Positions 62,185 through 64,000 of a DNA stretch of 64,000 bases are shown piece after piece. Made by a program: the position numbers and the translations under genes. Source of the stretch: Pogonophryne albipinna (taxonomy: Eukaryota > Chordata > Actinopteri > Perciformes > Artedidraconidae). The notes beneath the pieces are model-generated. The model made no database searches, was not told the DNA's origin, and worked only from the letters and a program-made list of their open reading frames with translations. The stretch spans positions 19,641,534 through 19,705,533 of the forward strand of contig CM053256.1 in assembly GCA_028583405.1 (NCBI GenBank), read 5' to 3'. How positions within the stretch are numbered: position 1 is the first letter of the stretch; the number at the start of each line of letters is the position of its first letter.

Positions 62185-62269
62185 TCCGCTCTACCTTGTA
62201 CTCATCAGGGCTGTTCTGGTCACTATTAACACCTGATAGGGATGTTTTCCTGAGTGAAGACAACTCAAG

Positions 62270-64000
62270 GTATGGATTAGCACATTATCATTCATTACAA
62301 AAATAGGATAGGCCCCTCAGAATTATTTGGGAGCCTTCCTGACACATGCACATGCATAAATGTAGGTTTGTGTTAGTCATTTAACATGCAATAATCATAT
62401 TCTCATCAGTCCATAGCAGATAAATGTTATTTTAAGTTAAATGTGAGCTAGTTCCTGTGGATATAACCCCTTCTCAATTATTCTAAATGTTATATTAATT
62501 CACCATTTACCGTTTGATAAAATATTAGTTTATCAAAAATACATTTGAAATAAATGTTCCAAGAGTGAAATCCATTACTCAATATAATTGACTCTCCCCT
62601 CCCTTTTCTTACATATGTCACATGTGTAATAACAAGTAGGAGTCTATTTAAACATGGTATGGTCTATAAGCTATCAATCGATAAGACCTCAGTATCAGTA
62701 TGCAAACTCGCAAATATCTCTTCTCTCTTTCCATATCCCTCTCTTCCCTCTTCTCTCTAGTCTCTCTTCCACATCTCTCTTACATCTTCCCATGTCTTTC
62801 GTCTCTCACTTCTGTTAGATATGAAATAAAACATACGAGTCTCATGTAAGCAGTGGTAGCGAGATCATAATCCATTACTCGAGAAGAGTCAGTAGTCCAC
62901 CTGGTGCGCAGCTTAACAGAAAAAGCAATTGTGAGAAGCATATATTATGCAGGAAATGCACACCGTTGTTGAAAAAACAAAGCATAGCCGAGTTCGGGAG
63001 GAAAATCTTCAACCCCCTTAACCATCTGAGTTACCACTGAAGGCATAGCATGAATGATAGTGGGCGTCCGAGGGTGTCATTACTGAGAAATGTCAAACAA
63101 ATTCAAAACCTTACATTTGAAAACAGGTTTGCATTCCTCCACTTAAGGTGACGTTATCATTGGAAACAATAAAAAAACGAATTGTTTAGATGTAGAATCT
63201 ATAAATTGAATCGTTAGAGCAGAACAGAATGGTTGTATTGTAGCCTGAGTTCCGTGCAGCCTCTAGTTTCACCAGGTGGAAACATGGTCCATATAATGTG
63301 AATACATGTAGAAGTAGACAGTAAGAGGCCCCTGACATGAGGCCTATACTAAACATAGTAGGGGTTTTTAACAGCTTGCCAACTTACAGGCATCCTCTGC
63401 ATAGCAGTATGAATAGCCTTAAAACAACCCACTCTGCGGTAACGAGAGTCATGTGTCTGACCCAAATGCCCTAAGTAAAGCCGTTAGTCTCATCTGACTG
63501 CCCCAAGGTTTGGTGCTGGCGTGGCAATGAGGCTTCCAAGGGTTCAAAGCAGATGTCAAGCTTTCAGTTCATGGCCCCATGGGGGGGAGCAGACCCATGT
63601 GAGACAGTATCAATCAACGGCTGTAATGTTCAGTTTGAGGAGCGTCATTCTCTCTGGGAGCAGGAAATGGTGTCCATTCTCGGAACAGACCATTAATGTC
63701 ATGTAGAGCAGCCATAGCATCTCTGTGACTGCACTCAGCCGGACTGTAGCAGGGCAGAACTGGGTGACTCTCAGTGAAACCGTCCAAGGCCACAGACAAA
63801 AATGGAACCACGTACTAACAAAAAGGACACAGGGCCATCAATGTCTCTCTTTACCATTGGCCTAATCATAAAACAAATCAGTGGGAAAAATGTGGAACAC
63901 TAATCCATCATGTAAAATGTTGAGTTAATTTAAATAATTACGTATGGGTTGAAATCAAATTAACATTAACATTAGAACTAAAGTCAGTTAAAATTGGACT
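62270..64000. other. Upstream proviral or flanking sequence, no gene supported
   Basis: If the provirus is full-length, gag-pol should lie at higher coordinates. This 1.7 kb stretch shows only short minus-strand ORFs (for example 63614-63811). None has a motif I can securely call integrase or RT. It contains a pyrimidine-rich tract with TCTCT words at about 62716-62815. No second LTR is seen. Confidence 0.45.

Noticed and set aside
63614..63811. Possible integrase fragment upstream of env
   Set aside because: The short frame has a few suggestive hydrophobic/aspartate spacings but none of the catalytic motifs, and adjoining frames are full of stops.

Overview
This window looks like repeat-rich intergenic or intronic DNA of a ray-finned (teleost) fish. 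The reasons are an L2-clade LINE with an SGNH-like upstream ORF, a Gmr1-like Ty3/Gypsy element, many short non-autonomous hAT, Harbinger-like and TTAA-flanked DNA transposons, and very long CA/TG arrays. No host protein-coding gene or structural RNA gene could be supported. Nearly every long ORF is either transposon or retrovirus coding sequence, or an artefact of a simple repeat. The species cannot be named from the sequence alone.

Layout. 1-10 kb: a nest of inverted-repeat elements. A 2.5 kb element with CAACCCAGTCTCAC-type ends (1367-3839) has split one copy of a ~330 bp repeat, and an unsplit inverted copy lies inside it. A 3.9 kb terminal-inverted-repeat element (4712-8571) contains a TTAA-flanked element (4824-7640), which in turn contains a hAT copy with a transposase remnant (5488-7347). 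10.1-17.2 kb: a Harbinger-like MITE split by a 6.3 kb LTR retrotransposon on the minus strand. That element has both LTRs, a target duplication, PBS and PPT, and its domain order is Gag-PR-IN-RT-RH (Gmr1 type). 19.4-22.2 kb: a 2.8 kb element with ~70 bp terminal inverted repeats and internal 21-bp tandem repeats, carrying a hAT insertion inside the array and a second MITE. 22-48 kb: mostly unique non-coding DNA with further MITEs (25.3, 25.8, 28.4-30.3, 30.5, 38.8, 39.8, 42.5 and 44.8 kb), a possible solo LTR (27.1-28.4 kb) and large dinucleotide arrays. 48.8-55.2 kb: a GAGTCC-rich repeat followed by a degraded L2 LINE, split by a hAT element that itself holds a TTAA MITE. 57.4-58.7 kb: about seven copies of a ~176 bp tandem repeat, cut by the LTR of an endogenous retrovirus. 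58.7-62.2 kb: the 3' end of that provirus on the minus strand (LTR, polypurine tract, broken gamma-type env and a leader-like ORF). Its gag-pol, if present, lies beyond the window.

No system of cooperating host genes is present. The biological content is the layered history of mobile elements, and the target-site duplications and shared termini allow their order of insertion to be read. Element boundaries were found by eye from terminal repeats and target duplications, and identities are estimates.
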